A stretch of DNA of 64,000 nt, from positions 19,598,974-19,662,973 of the forward strand of contig NC_061786.1 in assembly GCF_022458985.1 (NCBI RefSeq), in the 5' to 3' direction. The position numbers were made by a program, and so were the translations under genes. The stretch comes from Mugil cephalus. Lineage: Eukaryota; Chordata; Actinopteri; Mugiliformes; Mugilidae. The notes beneath the pieces were generated by a model. That model was not told the DNA's origin and did no database searches. It saw only the letters and a list, made by a program, of their open reading frames with translations. Numbering within the stretch: position 1 is the first letter of the stretch; every line of letters begins with the position of its first letter. Positions 24,071 through 38,100 of this stretch are shown in pieces.

Positions 24071-24858
24071 AAGAGTCTGTCTTATAAAACCTGTTTAAGT
24101 GAAACTAAGGAAGCACAAAATAAGACGCCCGTACGAATGAATGAAAAATGTAATCACATTTATGGAAGACCAAAATAGAAGCTCTTTCATCACAGTGACA
24201 ATAAATTTGGTGGCCACGCCGATCTGAAATGTTAGAACAAGTAAATCACTTCAAACTCAATTACACAAATACACGTTATTTCACCAGCATCTGAATCAAC
24301 GGGGATGTGATGTGGTTTTTCGTGAATTCTAATGTAGTAGATCTCTAAGAAATCCTACGACATGCACTGATGGGTTCATTGTGGAAGAAATGTACAAAAG
24401 TAACCTCTAAGGAAAATACAGTAACCACAGCTGGTCCAGAAGTGTTAACTTAATAATACTAGTTTTAACTAACTGGCACAGCCACAAGATGCCGAGTCCA
24501 CATTAGACTGTGACCTTTTAAGCTAAGTCAAGCGTAGGTTTTCATACCTCTGAGGCAGGTTCATTCTCTTGTAAACCAAACATGAGATAAATATGTGGGA
24601 GCCTACAATTAAGTTATAACATACAGTAAAAACAAAATAAGTTAGCATAATAAGCGCAAGATGAGAAGTAGTCCCATGTGCAGGTGTAGTGGTATTCTCT
24701 TATCATTACCAGTGTCAATCCAGACATAACGCTTTAACAGCAGAGAAGGGAACATCAACTTTGCCTACTAACAGATTCAGTCTCTTGCAGTCTCGTACTG
24801 AAAATAGTGGAATGCTCAGCGATGACGTTGTTAAAAGTTCATGGCTTCGCTTTCGCTC

Positions 24859-27800
24859 TCAGAGGCAGAGCTGCTCTGTGTCGCTCTTCCCGGCGGGGAT
24901 CGCGTCGGTGGACGCGTGGGCCCCTTCTCTCGTCTGCCCCAGCGACGACGCGATGACGTCCACCGCTAAGGAGGCGGTGGCCTCCACGGCTTCGCTGTTG
25001 GCCCCCAGGATGGGGTTCACCTCCACCATGTCCATGACCGACAGCAGACCTGCGCGACGACACATCCGCCAGTTAAGATGCCATACTATGAAAGAATGTT
25101 TAACTGCTCATTTACACAACACTCTTGTGGTCGTCTGTACCTGTGTTATGAATTTCCTCCGTGATGTAGATTCCCTCCCTGTAGGTCAAACCTCCGTTCA
25201 CTGGTGTTCCCGTGGCGGGAGCCAGAGACGGGTCGAATGCGTCGATGTCAAAGCTCAAGTGGATCGATCTCTGTTTTCTGTGCAACAAGAGAGGAAACTT
25301 TCATTAAAAGTTCACGTATGTGCAGCAGCAGTAGTTAGTAGTAATGCTAAGCTAATCTCTTGGTGCAAAGTCACACAGTTGAGGGGTGGAGGCATCAACT
25401 CAAGACTTAAGGACGATGAAACTGGCTGTTAAGCTTTCCTGAGGTGTCGTGGGCCTAACTAAACGAAACATCAGTGAAAACCCCAATTATGTGCATACTG
25501 CTATTAGCTAGGCTAGTTAGCTGGTGTCTTGCTGGTTGCTAGTTGGTAGCTGACTGCTAGCCTGCTGGCTTCTACATGTGTTTTGCCTCGGATGTTGGCA
25601 CAAGGGATTGTAACATCTTATCCTGTGTGATAATGAATGAATCACTTATGTGCAATTGCTTGAACCTGGTATTAAATTAAAACGTGTTAAATATCCAGTA
25701 CCTCGTCAGAAGATGGTCAAGCGTGACCTCCATGACTCTCTGGATGCCTAGTCTGTCGATGTCCCTCATGGTGAAGTACTGGATTCCCAGGTTCTTCAGG
25801 ATGTTGCTGCAATGAACCGAACAGAAGACGTAAACCACTATTCGAATGCTCACATGCTTGAAAAACAGGCCACAATGAAGTTTTTAAAGGTGATTACTCA
25901 CTACTCTCCGGGGTCCACGTCCCGTAGGCCGATGTACACCAGGTCCCTTGAGGAGAGGAAGGGCTTAGTCCAGGAGAACCCAGGGATATCTGGCATCTGA
26001 TACACAAAAATTCCAATATTTAGAATCTCAGCATGAGCTGTAAAAACACTGAATGTGCTCGTAATTAACATTCAAGTTTTACTGAATGTGTGCAAACCAA
26101 GCAGTCGTGATCCCTGCTCACCTTGTCCTGCAGCTCTTTGAGCATGAACGCAACGGGCTGGCCGTGGAGGTTTCCAGATGGAGAAGTCATGGGCGTATTC
26201 ACGTCCGCGTGAGCGTCAACCCAGATGACGCACAGGTCAGGACACTGCCGTGCGTGGCCGCTCACGGATCCGATGGCAAGGCTGCGAAAGCAAAGAGGAG
26301 CAGGCTCATAAGTATCTGTTTACGTCTGGGCCGACCCATCAGAACATTAACACACGTGGTGAAGTGAAGTTATACGCGGGGCGGATTCGGTCTCTCTAAC
26401 TACCTGTGATCTCCTCCCAGCATGACCAGAGTGTGGCCAGCTCCGATGGCTCTGCTCACCGCTCCGGACAGCATCTGATTCGCTGCGCCCACGGTGCGGG
26501 GGAACTTCACGTCCATGTAGGGCTCATCGTTCTCGAGGTGGTGGAAGTTGAGGTCGCCGAAGTCGTGGACAGAGTAGTCTGAGGACACAAGATACAGAGA
26601 GCCATTAAACAGGTGCTCTCAAAGAGGAGACGCTCTTTTGGTTCAGTTTAACGGTGGACGCGGGACGGATAGATCTTGGACATTTTATCTTTTGACTGCT
26701 GGGAAGCCTGACCTAACACGTCTGACTGTGCAATCTAATGAGGCTGAGTCACTCGAAGCCAGTGGAATTAGTGACTGGGCACTTTCCATTTGTCCCGCTT
26801 TCCACCTCAGCTCATGTTCCAGTGACTGCAGCTCCACCGAGTGGCTTCAGAAATAAAGGCCAGAAAATTTCCACTTCGCTTAGAAGGACGCAGACTGCAG
26901 AGTAAACAAGTCATGCGATCCGCCATATTGGGGTTCCTTTGGCAATGTGAGCCTCGATGGCAGTGTAGTATTACTCTGCTGATTTCTTTTCCATTAGAAG
27001 ACCAGACAGGAATAGCCCCTGTATTGGTGCAACCCTGGGGCATCTCTTGCAGGATGATTCAAAAGTGTCTCTTATTGCTCCAAGCATTGTCATAACGTTT
27101 TAATTGTATAACTACACCTTTAATGCGATAATTTGTTTGATTTTAAGTTGTATTTCTGGGAGAAAAAAATGTTTGAGCGCAGGCCTGAGAAAATACAGGT
27201 TGCAGTTTAATTAGGTGGCATTCAGATCAGTCAGTGCCTGGTTTCATGTGCTGGGCTCCGTTAGTGACACTACAGCTTTATCTTTTTCTCACAGATGCCA
27301 ACTTGACATCCAGCCATCGCATCTGAGCTGAGGACACTTCCCGAGGCTCTGCAGTTTTTAGGTTTGACAGTAGAGTGCAAAGCTTTTTTGAACCTTAATT
27401 AAAAAAAAAAAAAAAAAAAACATACAATTTACTTCTAACAGCATATTAAAATACCCAATTATTGACCGGAAACCTGTCTATCACATTTAGTTCCCAGAAA
27501 TCCAACATGGCACACATAAAATATAACATAAATGTTGTTTATTACTTATCTCTGTCACTTAGCCATATCAGCATTTATATGTGAAATTTGATATATGTTT
27601 ATATGGGTCAGTTTAAAATACTTGTGGAACATGATATATGTTTTATTTTATTTCTGCCACCAGAATCCTGAATTGGCAAAACGCTGCGTGTGAGGAAGAG
27701 GAGAGCGGGGCCTCTTACATAACAGCTGATGTTTACAGCTGATGAGCTGGTGTCTGGACAACCGGACAGGCTAGGATTACCTGGGGTAAAAATGCTGTCA

Positions 27801-29679
27801 ACCTCTGGGACTGTCAGGAAGGAACTTACTGTCCTCAACCCCGTCACACATGTAGCAGAAGTATAAGTAGTAGTAGTAGTAGTTCCCGGTGTCAGCGACA
27901 ATTACAGCTTATTCTCAGAGTTTGCAGTGAAGTAAGTGGTATTATGACGGACGTGCTCTCTGCAGCAGGGAGGGTATTTATAACGGGCATGTCTTACGTG
28001 TGAAAGCCTGGGTTTTAATCTCATCTGTGCATCAGCCACCGTGCGTATAAATGTTCTTGTATCTTTTTTTAACAGCCTGCCTGTAGTTGATATTTTATTT
28101 CTGCCGACATCTAATTTGTTATCATACTAACACATATTGGCAAACCAGAACTACACTCTCCTGTCATTTCATGAGAAACACTAGTGAAAACGAATGCATA
28201 GTAATGTAAAAACAGCCCTGCACTAAATCTTGCTTTTCTGGCTTTACGGGTATGATGCTCTGTAACTTTTTGGAGGCTGCTACACGTATTTTTGGTGTTT
28301 TGACAGCTCCAAGTAACACATGTGTTTAACTGAATCCGGTACATACATACAGTACAGTATCATAAATATATTATTATTATATTGTTTGTACATTATTTGG
28401 TATTTTAAACATATTTTTTTAGAAAATTGTACCGCATTCTAGTTTAATTACCACCTTTCCACATTATAACGATCGTAAATCATTTTAAATTAGAGCGCAC
28501 TCATTTTCACTAGTGTTCCTAATGCTTGTAGCACTTTCAATACATTAAATACTTCAGGTGTCCTCTGGCAGCGCGTTAATCTACCGCGTCCTCATTACGC
28601 AGAGGAGACATGTTGTTGTCTGGACCACAGACAGATTTGCCAGCAGCCTGTGTTCGAACTTCACGGTGACCTTCTTTAAAGCAAAGTGGCAGCCCACGTT
28701 TTTTTTTCTTTTTCTTTTTTTTTTTCCTTTCTTTCTTTTACAGTACTCCTGCTCTTTAATATGCAGGCGTTGGGTTTCAATCACATTGTGGCCTTTGCTG
28801 ACAAGAGCTGCCAAAATAACGGGAGGGATTCTTTCCGCCCCTGGTGTCCGCTTTCACGACTGAAGCGGCTTCTGGATGCGGGAGACCGGACGACGGGTAC
28901 GGACGCGTCGTTACAGCGCGGCCTCAGCTGACGACACACAGGGGATAAATGACTCACAGTCTCCCTGCGCCTCACCGAGCATGTGCGGCGAACACGGTGA
29001 CTCAAAAGGAAGAGAGGGCATGCGGTTCGCCGCATGAACAAGGGAGGAATGTACCTTGAGCGGCTGCTGGGGTGCCCAGAAGTCATGTGTCGCTTTACAT
29101 GCGCCGTAATTAATGTGATCGTGTCGACAAAAATTACTCGAATTACGCGCAAAGGAACAAAACGCACGAGAGTTTTGAGATGGATGCTTCCGTATACAAA
29201 GAAAAGAAGAGGTAGAATTAACTTCCCTCTTAATCTATTCAAGGCTATATGTGTTTATATTTACTGTACCCTGCTGATGTAACCTTGCTGGGAGCCGCAA
29301 GGAAGAAAATCTGTTCAAATGCCAACCCCTCCGGGCACACCCGCTCCCTGGCTGTTACATAAGCGACTACACCGGCCGATCCATTATTAAACCCTCACCT
29401 ACCTAAACTGGAAAGCCTGTCGATGAGCCCCGCATCTCTGATCACTTTTGGCCCGTGCTCCACGCCTCTTCTTTTCTGTCAGACAACAATATATATACAT
29501 AACGATTATAAACGATATTTCTTATAGTTATATTAATAAGTCAGGGTGATGGTTAAAAGTCTTACCTGTCCTCTTGAGAACGGGGCACCCAGAACAGCCA
29601 CGGACTGAGCTCTGCTTTGCTGGCACGTCTGGCCCACATGAGTTCTGAGAAGACGGAGAAGACTCCCTCTCAAAGCCAT
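24859..29679 (-). CDS. arg2: Arginase-2, mitochondrial, 349 aa, 8 exons
   Basis: Hydrolyses L-arginine to ornithine and urea in the mitochondrial matrix, feeding polyamine and proline synthesis and competing with nitric oxide synthase. Exons in coding order: 29679-29566, 29475-29403, 26578-26404, 26281-26122, 25996-25902, 25806-25702, 25277-25141, 25049-24859 (stop TGA). The first 20-odd residues ([17 protein letters not shown]) are basic and amphipathic, a matrix targeting signal typical of ARG2 rather than ARG1. All six manganese ligands are present and fall at the human ARG2 numbers: His120 in GGDHS, Asp143/His145/Asp147 in WVDAHADVN, Asp251/Asp253 in SFDIDAFDP. The substrate loop GNLHGQPV is intact. 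The donor of the exon ending 25902 is assigned as GTGAGT rather than the GTAGTG three bases earlier. Human ARG2 is 354 aa. Confidence 0.97.
26579..29402. other. arg2 intron 2 (2.8 kb), no exon found
   Basis: Contains a 20-base A run (27402-27421), a GTA triplet run (27869-27887), AT-rich sequence and a polypyrimidine tract (28697-28740). Short open frames on both strands have no recognisable family signature. Confidence 0.6.
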
Positions 29680-31859
29680 TTTCTGCCTCTGTTAGAAATC
29701 ACAGACGAGGTCCCACAGACTCCACTGGCGGATTGGGGAGAGAGAAAAAAAAAGTCTGACGAAAGCTCGGAAGTGATGTTGCACTGGTTGGATGCTGAAT
29801 GAGAGCGCGTCTCCGCAGGGGAAGGTCTTATGGCTCCACGGATCTACTTAATATTCATGAGCTGGTGGATGAGATAAAAGCGGAAACGCTGACGGCGCAC
29901 CTATGTAGTCACACACAAACAAAAAGGCAGACTTGTAAAACGTTTTTACATTTTTTTTTATTTTTTTATAATTACAAGTGTTCCATGTGCTGACGTCAGC
30001 CTGGATGACACACCTTCGAGCTGACCAATAGGGACTCTCCAAACCGGAGGGTGCGCTCACTGTAGGCGCGTCCTGGAAGCGGTTTTGGATGGGTATGTTA
30101 TGAAGCGCATTGTATTGCAGCGGCCTCCTCTATGTGGAATTTTCCACAGACTCGACCAAGCGGTTCCGATCTGCTTGTTTACGTTAAATCGTTTGGCCTG
30201 GATGTTTGCCCGCACACGTGTCCAGCCAACTCCCACCACAACAACTCGGATTTCAGGTCAAGGTGAAAATATTTACATGGATCCATAACATTAACCCAGC
30301 TACAGTGATAAAAGACGTATACACTTTAAATGAATAAATAAATGAATAAAGTACATTTAAAAAGTATTATCAACCAAATTTATTTCATATTTACATATTG
30401 GATTATTGTTACAGATACACCAAGGAATAAATAAGGTTTTACTGTGTATTCAAGGGGGTTATTTATTTTATTGGTTTTTGTATTTTATCTGGTAAACCAG
30501 ATAATAAATGGAGAATAAACCAGTCCAGAAAAAAATACAATTTTATTTGCATTTATTATGTCACAAAACGGTACATACAGAATAACAGAATAAAAGGATA
30601 AAGTCTAAAAGGAGGAACACAGGTTCATTATTTATATGCAAGGAGTAAAGGGACTTTTCCTTCTGTCCACGTCATGTCTATTTCTTTTTTAAAATGATTT
30701 TTTAATAGATTGGAGACTCGTGTACAGACACATCTGGGAGGTCCAGCTTTACATAACAGAGGCAGACATATGGCGCCACCAAGTGTCCAAAACGGAGAAT
30801 TAAGAGTCTTTAATGACCCCCCAGTGTTATTTGGCGGGATTAACTTTCCGACGTATATTCAAATTTCCAAGATGAAATATGTAACAAAATTCAAGTTTTA
30901 AATGAATTAAAGCTGTTTTGTTTGCAATTCCAAAAGACTCGTGTGTAGTGTATGTTTTAATATGAATACCAGATGCATCTCTAATAAGAGGAATTTGTTT
31001 TGATCCTGTTTTTTCTTCTTCTAGTACAGACATGTTACTGATATCGTCTAGCCAGTTTTATTTCATACTACTGTGAATGACCTAGAAAAAGTTGGAAACT
31101 AGACCCACTTTGAATAATTCACTACAAATATTCAAATTAAATTATGTGTGCACTTACAAGGAATTTGTCTCTTTTTTCATCAATACAACACAAACCAATA
31201 AAATAAGCGTACAAAAAAATAAAAGCTTAAGAAATAGAAAACTATGCAACATAAATTAGACTTTCAGAATAAAAAAAAATAGAAAAAATAAAGAACTTGG
31301 ACGGTGTGGCATATTCAGTTTCTTTTCTAATAATGACTATTGGATTAATAATAACATGGGTTATTTAATATGTAATGATATAAAAGACTTTTAAGGTGAA
31401 TATGATAACAAATCTATTTCCCACAAACTTTTACTCCATAAAAGAATTGATCAGACAGTTTAAGTTCCTCAGGTCATTAAGATAATAACTTTAAAACACA
31501 CACACACATATATATACAAATATAAAATTCAAACATCATTATTCCATAAAGAGTTAAATTGTAATGAGTGCCTGCCGTTGACTGTGGCCTTTACCTGCGA
31601 GACTGAACCCAGGGCAAAAAAGACATGCGCGCACATCCGCTATCCCATGATTCATTTCGACAAGAATAGGTCTCAGTTATTTGTATCCATAGGGGTTCTT
31701 CTCCTAGCGCACCGGTGACTACATTATAACACTAATCCTTAGCATTACGTCTCTCCGTCTGCTGTATTTAATGGGCTTTTACTCGGACAACCCACAGTAT
31801 TATTAGACACTTGTTTTTATTGTGCACTTGACTGCAGGTGGGTAAACCCGTGCGTGACC

Positions 31860-31950
31860 GCTGCGGCTAACGTTGAGCTAGCAAGGCCACAGAGTATGCG
31901 TTAGCAGCTAGCTTTTAGCTAATGTAGCTAGTTATCGTTTCTGACTTTTA
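31860..31950. promoter_or_regulatory. Cluster of GCTAGC/GTTAGC-like words near the rbm25 promoter
   Basis: Repeated GCTAAC, GAGCTAGC, GTTAGCAGCTAGC, TTAGCTAATG and AGCTAG words within 90 bases. Similar clusters are at 45325-45355 before slc39a9, at 14500-14525 in rdh12 intron 6 and at 25503-25570 in arg2 intron 6. Significance unknown. Confidence 0.4.
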
Positions 31951-32071
31951 GCCCTGAGCGGGTATTTCACACGCCTAATTAATCACGCTAGGAGTGAACA
32001 GTAGTCTAAAAAAAAGAAAAGAAACTATTTGTTCACTCATTCTAAGCCTGAACCCGGAAAGAAATGTCCGT

Positions 32072-32092
32072 TGGTTAGGTTAGGTTAGGGTT
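32072..32092 (+). repeat. Short telomere-like GGTTA repeat
   Basis: Reads GTTGGTTAGGTTAGGTTAGGG, about three and a half units. Too short to be an interstitial telomere array. Confidence 0.6.
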
Positions 32093-32472
32093 TCTGCGGA
32101 GTATTAAAAAGTCTGTAACACGAGCATATTTTGCATTGTAGCTCTTAAATTTCATCCGCATTCAGTCAAGTCTTAAATCCTTACGTTAATTTATTGCAGC
32201 TTCATTTGCAGTATGCCCCCCCCCCCTTCTGACTCCGGCCTATTATGCTTCTGTTCCTCTTTAGCGGAGCCAACCTCCTGAGTTAATAGTTGAATGACAG
32301 TATAATTTGTTATTTTGAAAGTAATTCTGTGTCTCTGATTTTCCTTATTTTTTGTACTTAGCTTAACTTTAACTCATAATGGTCTAAAATTTTGCCTGTT
32401 CAAACCTGCATGAACTTGTTCGGTTTAATTTATAACCCATTTCCTCTTCTCTAGGTTTCTGTATTCTGCAGG

Positions 32473-35116
32473 ATGTCTTACCCGCCTCCTCTCAACCGCC
32501 AGCAGATTGGGATCCCGCAGTTACCCCCCAGAATCCCCCCTCCACAATATGCAGGCTTCGCCCCGGGAGTCCCGCCAGGTACCGAATACGCTGTAGTCAC
32601 GTTTCTAAATCTGCCTGTTGGGGCCCTTCTTGTCATTTTAAGGTGTAGGTTCACTGTTTACATACTAGCACAAGCCCAGCATGTCAACAACTTGTGCACC
32701 TCTGAGCATAAACTGGACTCACATTTTGATTTGATGTTAGACTGAGACACAGGTTATCGTCGCAATAATTTTTAAATTGTCATGCATAGAGCTAATAAGG
32801 TATAGAAAGTGGGACTATAAACCCATAACAGTTGTCAGACCGTGGGAGAAGTTGGAACTGACTGTGGGAAATTACAGAGAAACATTAAAAATACACTCGC
32901 TGCATGAATGAACACATTTTATTGTGACGGCCCTGTTACTTTGGGGTTAATCATGCACGCAGAGGTAACGCTATTTGCTGTTGTACTGACTGGCTTTAAC
33001 GCATATTTTAAGAGTATTTTCTTTCTATTTCAGGCACTCCCATGATTCCTGTTCACATGGGTGTAGTGACCCCCACGCCCACAGTGAGTTTGAAGCATCA
33101 GCTGTTGTGTGCTGTTTGAAAACATGATCTGTAAACACTAACAACTGAGGCCCAGTTCAGACGTGGTATATCTGATGCATAAAGGCAAACACACCCAGGA
33201 CAAACTTCTACTGCACCTCCAATTATGTTGGTGTTTATTTATTTACAGAGAACAGAACTGAGATTTGATTGGGTCTTAATGCTTTTATATAGTCAGGGGT
33301 GAACTATTTTCAGCTGGATACTTGTGATCCGACCTGTCTGGGCACATTGAAATAACGGGGTCTGAACAGGGCATTAGCTTCATGTGTTTTATTTTTTTTT
33401 TTATTTGTAGCTCCATCATTTCACATATCATCCACTGCTTGTGACGTCTGTATTTTCACATCTCTTCCTTTGGTTTTAATTCCTGAATTGTGAATGGACG
33501 TTGCAGGTTCTGGTCCCAACCACAGTCACTGTCGTGCAGAAGCCAATGATTCCAAAGAAGGACCCTGGAAGCATCAGAGGGAAGGATGCGGACGACAGCA
33601 GCGGCCCCACCACCACGGTGTTTGTAGGCAACATCTCTGAAAAGGCATCTGACATGTTGGTCAGGCAGCTTTTAGCGGTGAGTCAGCGCTGCCTGTAAAA
33701 GTTAACTGCTGATCCTGTGACAAGGAAAAAGCTGTGAAATGTTTGGCATTTAACTACTGACTTCCCTTTCTGTTGTCTGTCAATATAGAAATGTGGTATT
33801 GTTCTAAGCTGGAAGAGGGTCCAAGGAGCCTCTGGGAAACTTCAAGGTAACAACAGTGGCTACTTCAGTGCATTTTATTGTGAAAGTATTCCTCCTTTTT
33901 TGCTTGAATCATTTTACCTTCATAAGTTAATTTATGAACGAAGTTCAAGATCATTCTTCTGGTAAACTCAGTAAAAATGCATTGTTCCTTGTTACATCCT
34001 GTTTTTTTTTTGAGTGCTTACTTATTAAGTCTTATTTTGGAAATGTTGAAATAACTTTCTTTCTGCTCTCAATTTTTTTTGAAGCTTTTGGCTTCTGTGA
34101 GTATAAGGAGCCTGAGTCCACACTACGAGCCCTCAGACTTCTGCACGACCTGCTCTTAGGTGATAAGAAGTTGCTGGTCAAGGTAGACGCCAAGACCAAG
34201 GCCCAGTTAGACGAGTGGAAGGCCAAGAAAAGGAGTGCCAACGGGGTATGATGTTCTCCTCCGAGTAAAAGATTGAAAATAACTTTATTGATTTTGGTTT
34301 GTAATGCTTGATGCTGGCTTTAACTTACAGGGAGGCAGCGGCGAATCCAAAAATGGGGACGAAGATGAAGAGGAAGTTCTTGACGAGGAGACCCTGCGTC
34401 GGGACCAGGCTGTGAAGGGGGCAGTGGACGTCCTCATCCGAGAGTACGCGAGTGAGCTCAACGCTCCCTCGCACGACCCCGACAGTCAACCTCGCAAGAA
34501 GAGGAAAGAGAAGAAAGAGGAGGTAATGTCTGCGTGATGCTGATGAAAACACAAGCTTCCTGTTCTCTAGTTATAGCGTATTTATAGCAAATGCTGACTA
34601 ACTGATGTGTTTGTTTCCTGTTTGTGTTTACTTTGTGTAAGCAGGACATCAATGCCATGGAGATGGAGGATGACAAGAGAGACTTGATTTCCAGAGAGAT
34701 CAGTAAATTCCGCGACACTCACAAGGTAACGTATCAAGCTGCTGTTGTTGTTCTCTAAATTAGGTTTTGGAGAAGAAATCTTCCCTTATTTCTTGTTAGA
34801 TATTCCTCTCCAGCAAATGAATCTGCAGCTTCTGTAATTGATGGAGATTAATTCCTCCGTAATGCTGTTCTGTTACTGTCATCCGTAATGTCTCAGTAGT
34901 CAGTTAATACATAGACAAGTTAGAGAAAGTTAAAGAGTAAAGACGTAGAAAGTATTTATTTAATGTTGATTTGAAGATCTGATAGTGTCTAGTAAAGCCA
35001 CTCATTTTATAGCATCTGTCAGTGTTTTCAAACTGGCCACGAGTTATCACTGTTCATAATACAAATTTGAGACTAAAAGTTTTCGCTCTGCACATGTAAA
35101 ATCCATCATACACAGA

Positions 35117-35158
<42 letters not shown>

Positions 35159-38100
35159 GAGTGCATGGACACAATGTTAAATTCCAACTCAAGCTAATCT
35201 ATTGATTAAACCCCACCAATATGGTAGAGTTCATTTGGTGACTAGAGCAAGATGAATCTCAGAATCTCAGCTTTGGAAAAAGTTGCGAGGATAGGATGTA
35301 AGTATGAGCTTTCATTTCTTCTCTACTCATGCCGGGCGCTCCCTTCTGGAGGGTTTGCAGAGGGGCAACTGGCTCTCATTTCAAACTTTTATTTCATTCA
35401 CACGTCTGCTCACGAAAGGAGTGTAAAAAAAAAAAAAAAATGGCCGGTCGCTTTCAAAACGCGCAGGGTCGGGCAGCTTCAGTGAACCTCTGCATGTCCT
35501 CGGATAATAAAATGTGTTTGAAGAGCACACACAGACTGAAAGAGCCTAACCACTGCAGTAGTTTGAACTGCAGCCTGTAGTGTTGCTAAAGCAGGGAGCG
35601 CCCCTCCACAGCACTCTGTGGTCTGAAGACATGCCAGGTAAGTCCCAGCTTCTCTTCTGTTACTTCTTTTTTTTTTCCTCTGTTTTGCATCACAGTCACT
35701 CCAACTCATTTAATCAAACAATGACACGATGAAGAAGTAAATCCTTTAAATACGGAACAAAACGAGAAGATAGTTTGTGGAATTGGACTTAGAATTTCAA
35801 ATGCTCCTACTGAGGTGGGTCATGTGAGGATGACGGCGTTGCTTGCAATAAAATACATGTGTGCATGTATATATATATATATTAATAACATACTATTTTG
35901 AGGAGTGACCCTCATCTCTTATTGGGTGCAGTGTATACAGTCTGCATAGTTTGGCCTTTTATATACAGTAGATGGAGATATCGCGTCTTCCTCTGAGAAG
36001 CTCTTATCTATTCGCTCTGTCTCTGGAGGAAGGACGACAGATAAGACGACTTACCCTGGAAATCAGACGCATCTGAGATGCCCACACTCGGAAAGGGGGT
36101 CTCCAGACATTTGTACATTTGGCTAAAGCTAAAGACACCTGACTTTGTTACGATAAGTGAAACCTGCAAAAAGGTCTCTGATGTAACAGTTAAGTAGATG
36201 CCAAGGAGAAACGAGTTCACTACAGATTTCTAGATGTTAAATGTAACATTACTTTGAGTCCTATTTGCATGCGAAACGTCTTGTTTATTACATCATTTCC
36301 ACAACAGTTTGTGGCTTTTGAAAGAAGTTATGCACAAAACGTGTAGGAAAGTTGCATGTGCAAAAATAAAATTAAAAAGTTCTTGCTAAATTCCAAAGAA
36401 AGTGTAAAATATTAAGTTTCTATTTGGTTTAACTTAGTTCACCTCTGACAGTCTCAAACTAGCCCCAGATTGTTTTTAAACAAGAGGTAAGTTCTAGGTT
36501 TGAAAGAAGTTTGAGTGTAAGGTTGTAAGGTGCAGTTAATAGTATTTATATAGTGTATATATATATTTAGTATTTATTTATAGTGTATGTGACCAGTATG
36601 TCACATAGGACATGTAGTTCACACATCTTATTCCTTTCCTTTATTTATTTATTTTTATCTCTTATTTACTGTCAGGCCCACATTTCATACACTCTTCTGT
36701 AAAGATTACAAACCAAATTTAAAGAAGAACATTTATTAATCTCAGGAGATGGTTTGAACTGTGGGTCTGACTCTTAATTTTTTTATAAACTGGCTCAAAT
36801 TGACCAGAGAGACGTCAGAAGACGACCTGCAGGTAAGACTTCTACACTAATTTCCTTTGTGGCAAAATGGAATACAGTTTCTGATGTGTTTCAACCGTGA
36901 TGTTGTTTGCTGTTTTAATTGGATGAACTGCTTCACAGGTTTTGTTTGGGCCTTTTTTTTTTCCCCCCCTGCCCCCCTGATTATTTTGTTCCACTTTTAA
37001 CCTGCTTTTCCTCCCACACGTAGCCTGTAGGCAGAGAAGGGCTGAAACCGTAGCTCATCGCCTGTAAGTCGCACATCGGTAGCTCCACAACGGTCTGTAG
37101 AAAACGCCACGACGCTTCTGTCACCTAGTGACCGTTTAGAGGAACGCTTCATATTTATCGTGCTCCACAGAATCTCTGAAAACATTGGACTAATTCAGCT
37201 AGCAGCTGTGAATTTGGTAGTTGGGATCCCACAACCTTTGAGTTTTTCCTGTGCAAAAACAAATCACTTTAATGTAGTCTCAGATTATTAATAGTTTCCA
37301 TCCCTTGGCTGCATCCTGAACTCCCTCACTGCTGCAGGGGATCACTTGCACTGCAGTCTGGCATCGCACATCCCAGCATCTCCGATGACCACGTTGCTTA
37401 TTATGTAATTTACTTAGTTGGGCCATTTGCCACGTTAAGCTTGGACTTGCTTTAATCCACTTGGCACCCATAGGAGCTAACCTTATATAGCGTTACAAAG
37501 TGGTGATCTAAAAGCTGACTCAGCACTTGGCTTTAACCTTAAGTGCTTTTGTATTACCACAAGAACATCCGTAGTGTGAGAAGCCCCGATGAAATTAGGA
37601 TGAAGCGCACTCTCCTCTGCAGTTCCAGTTAGTTGGTTAACACTTATTGGCAGGGTTGTGCTGTGTTGTAGCTAAGCTCCATGTCAGGCATCATACGTTT
37701 TAACCCGCAGCGTCTTTCGCACCGGCCCCCGAATCCATTTCATTTCTGCATCTGCGTGAGTGCTCATTGATTTTGAAAATGGACGGATATGATTTGACCG
37801 ATAGCGCCTGCAGCTGAGTTTTTATCGGAATGACCTCTTATTACATCAGAGCATAATCTCAGATCACATAGAAACGAGCAGAGGACAAGTTGACCTGTTA
37901 CATATGTGAGAGAGAGAGGGAAAAAAAAAAGCGATAACGCGTATATGTGATAGAGGAAATGATCTCCCTGCACTTTGATGCAACGCAAAAGTGTCTTTGT
38001 AGTGGATGAGTTTAACATCTGCTCCTCTTCATATGAACTTAGCTGATCGTAATTGTTTAGGTGTCTTTTTAAAGCAGGGGTCTTCAACGTTTTTTCAGGC

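Larger units (their letters stand above)
21780..24858. other. vti1b 3' UTR and vti1b-arg2 convergent interval
   Basis: No coding exon found. An ATTAAA at 22298-22303 could end the vti1b transcript. The rest holds a G-rich tract (22611-22655), a degenerate repeat field (22940-24070) and presumably the arg2 3' UTR (minus strand) nearest 24858. Confidence 0.6.
29680..32472. other. arg2 promoter, AT-rich spacer and rbm25 5' region
   Basis: The arg2 and rbm25 starts diverge. A CCAAT box (GACCAATAGG, about 30023) lies 340 bases upstream of the arg2 start. 30300-31560 is very AT-rich with no exon. 31580-32460 is less AT-rich and should hold the rbm25 promoter and 5' UTR; the coding exon is preceded by CTCTAG (acceptor, ends 32454), so at least one non-coding exon lies upstream. 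A splice donor at about 31838 (CTGCAG then GTGGGT) is possible but unproven. Confidence 0.5.

Noticed and set aside
24689-25432. 247-residue plus-strand frame, the longest in the window
   Set aside because: It overlaps the last two arg2 exons on the opposite strand and the intron between. Its composition is explained by the arginase codons read antisense.
32072-32092. Telomere-like GGTTAGG run as a chromosome-fusion scar
   Set aside because: Only three to four units in the rbm25 5' region; far too short to claim an interstitial telomere.
36008-36220. Minus-strand frame with a possible internal acceptor and a GTAAGT donor in rbm25 intron 7
   Set aside because: No family resemblance, no partner exons and ordinary AT-rich surroundings; chance splice-like words are expected in 4 kb.
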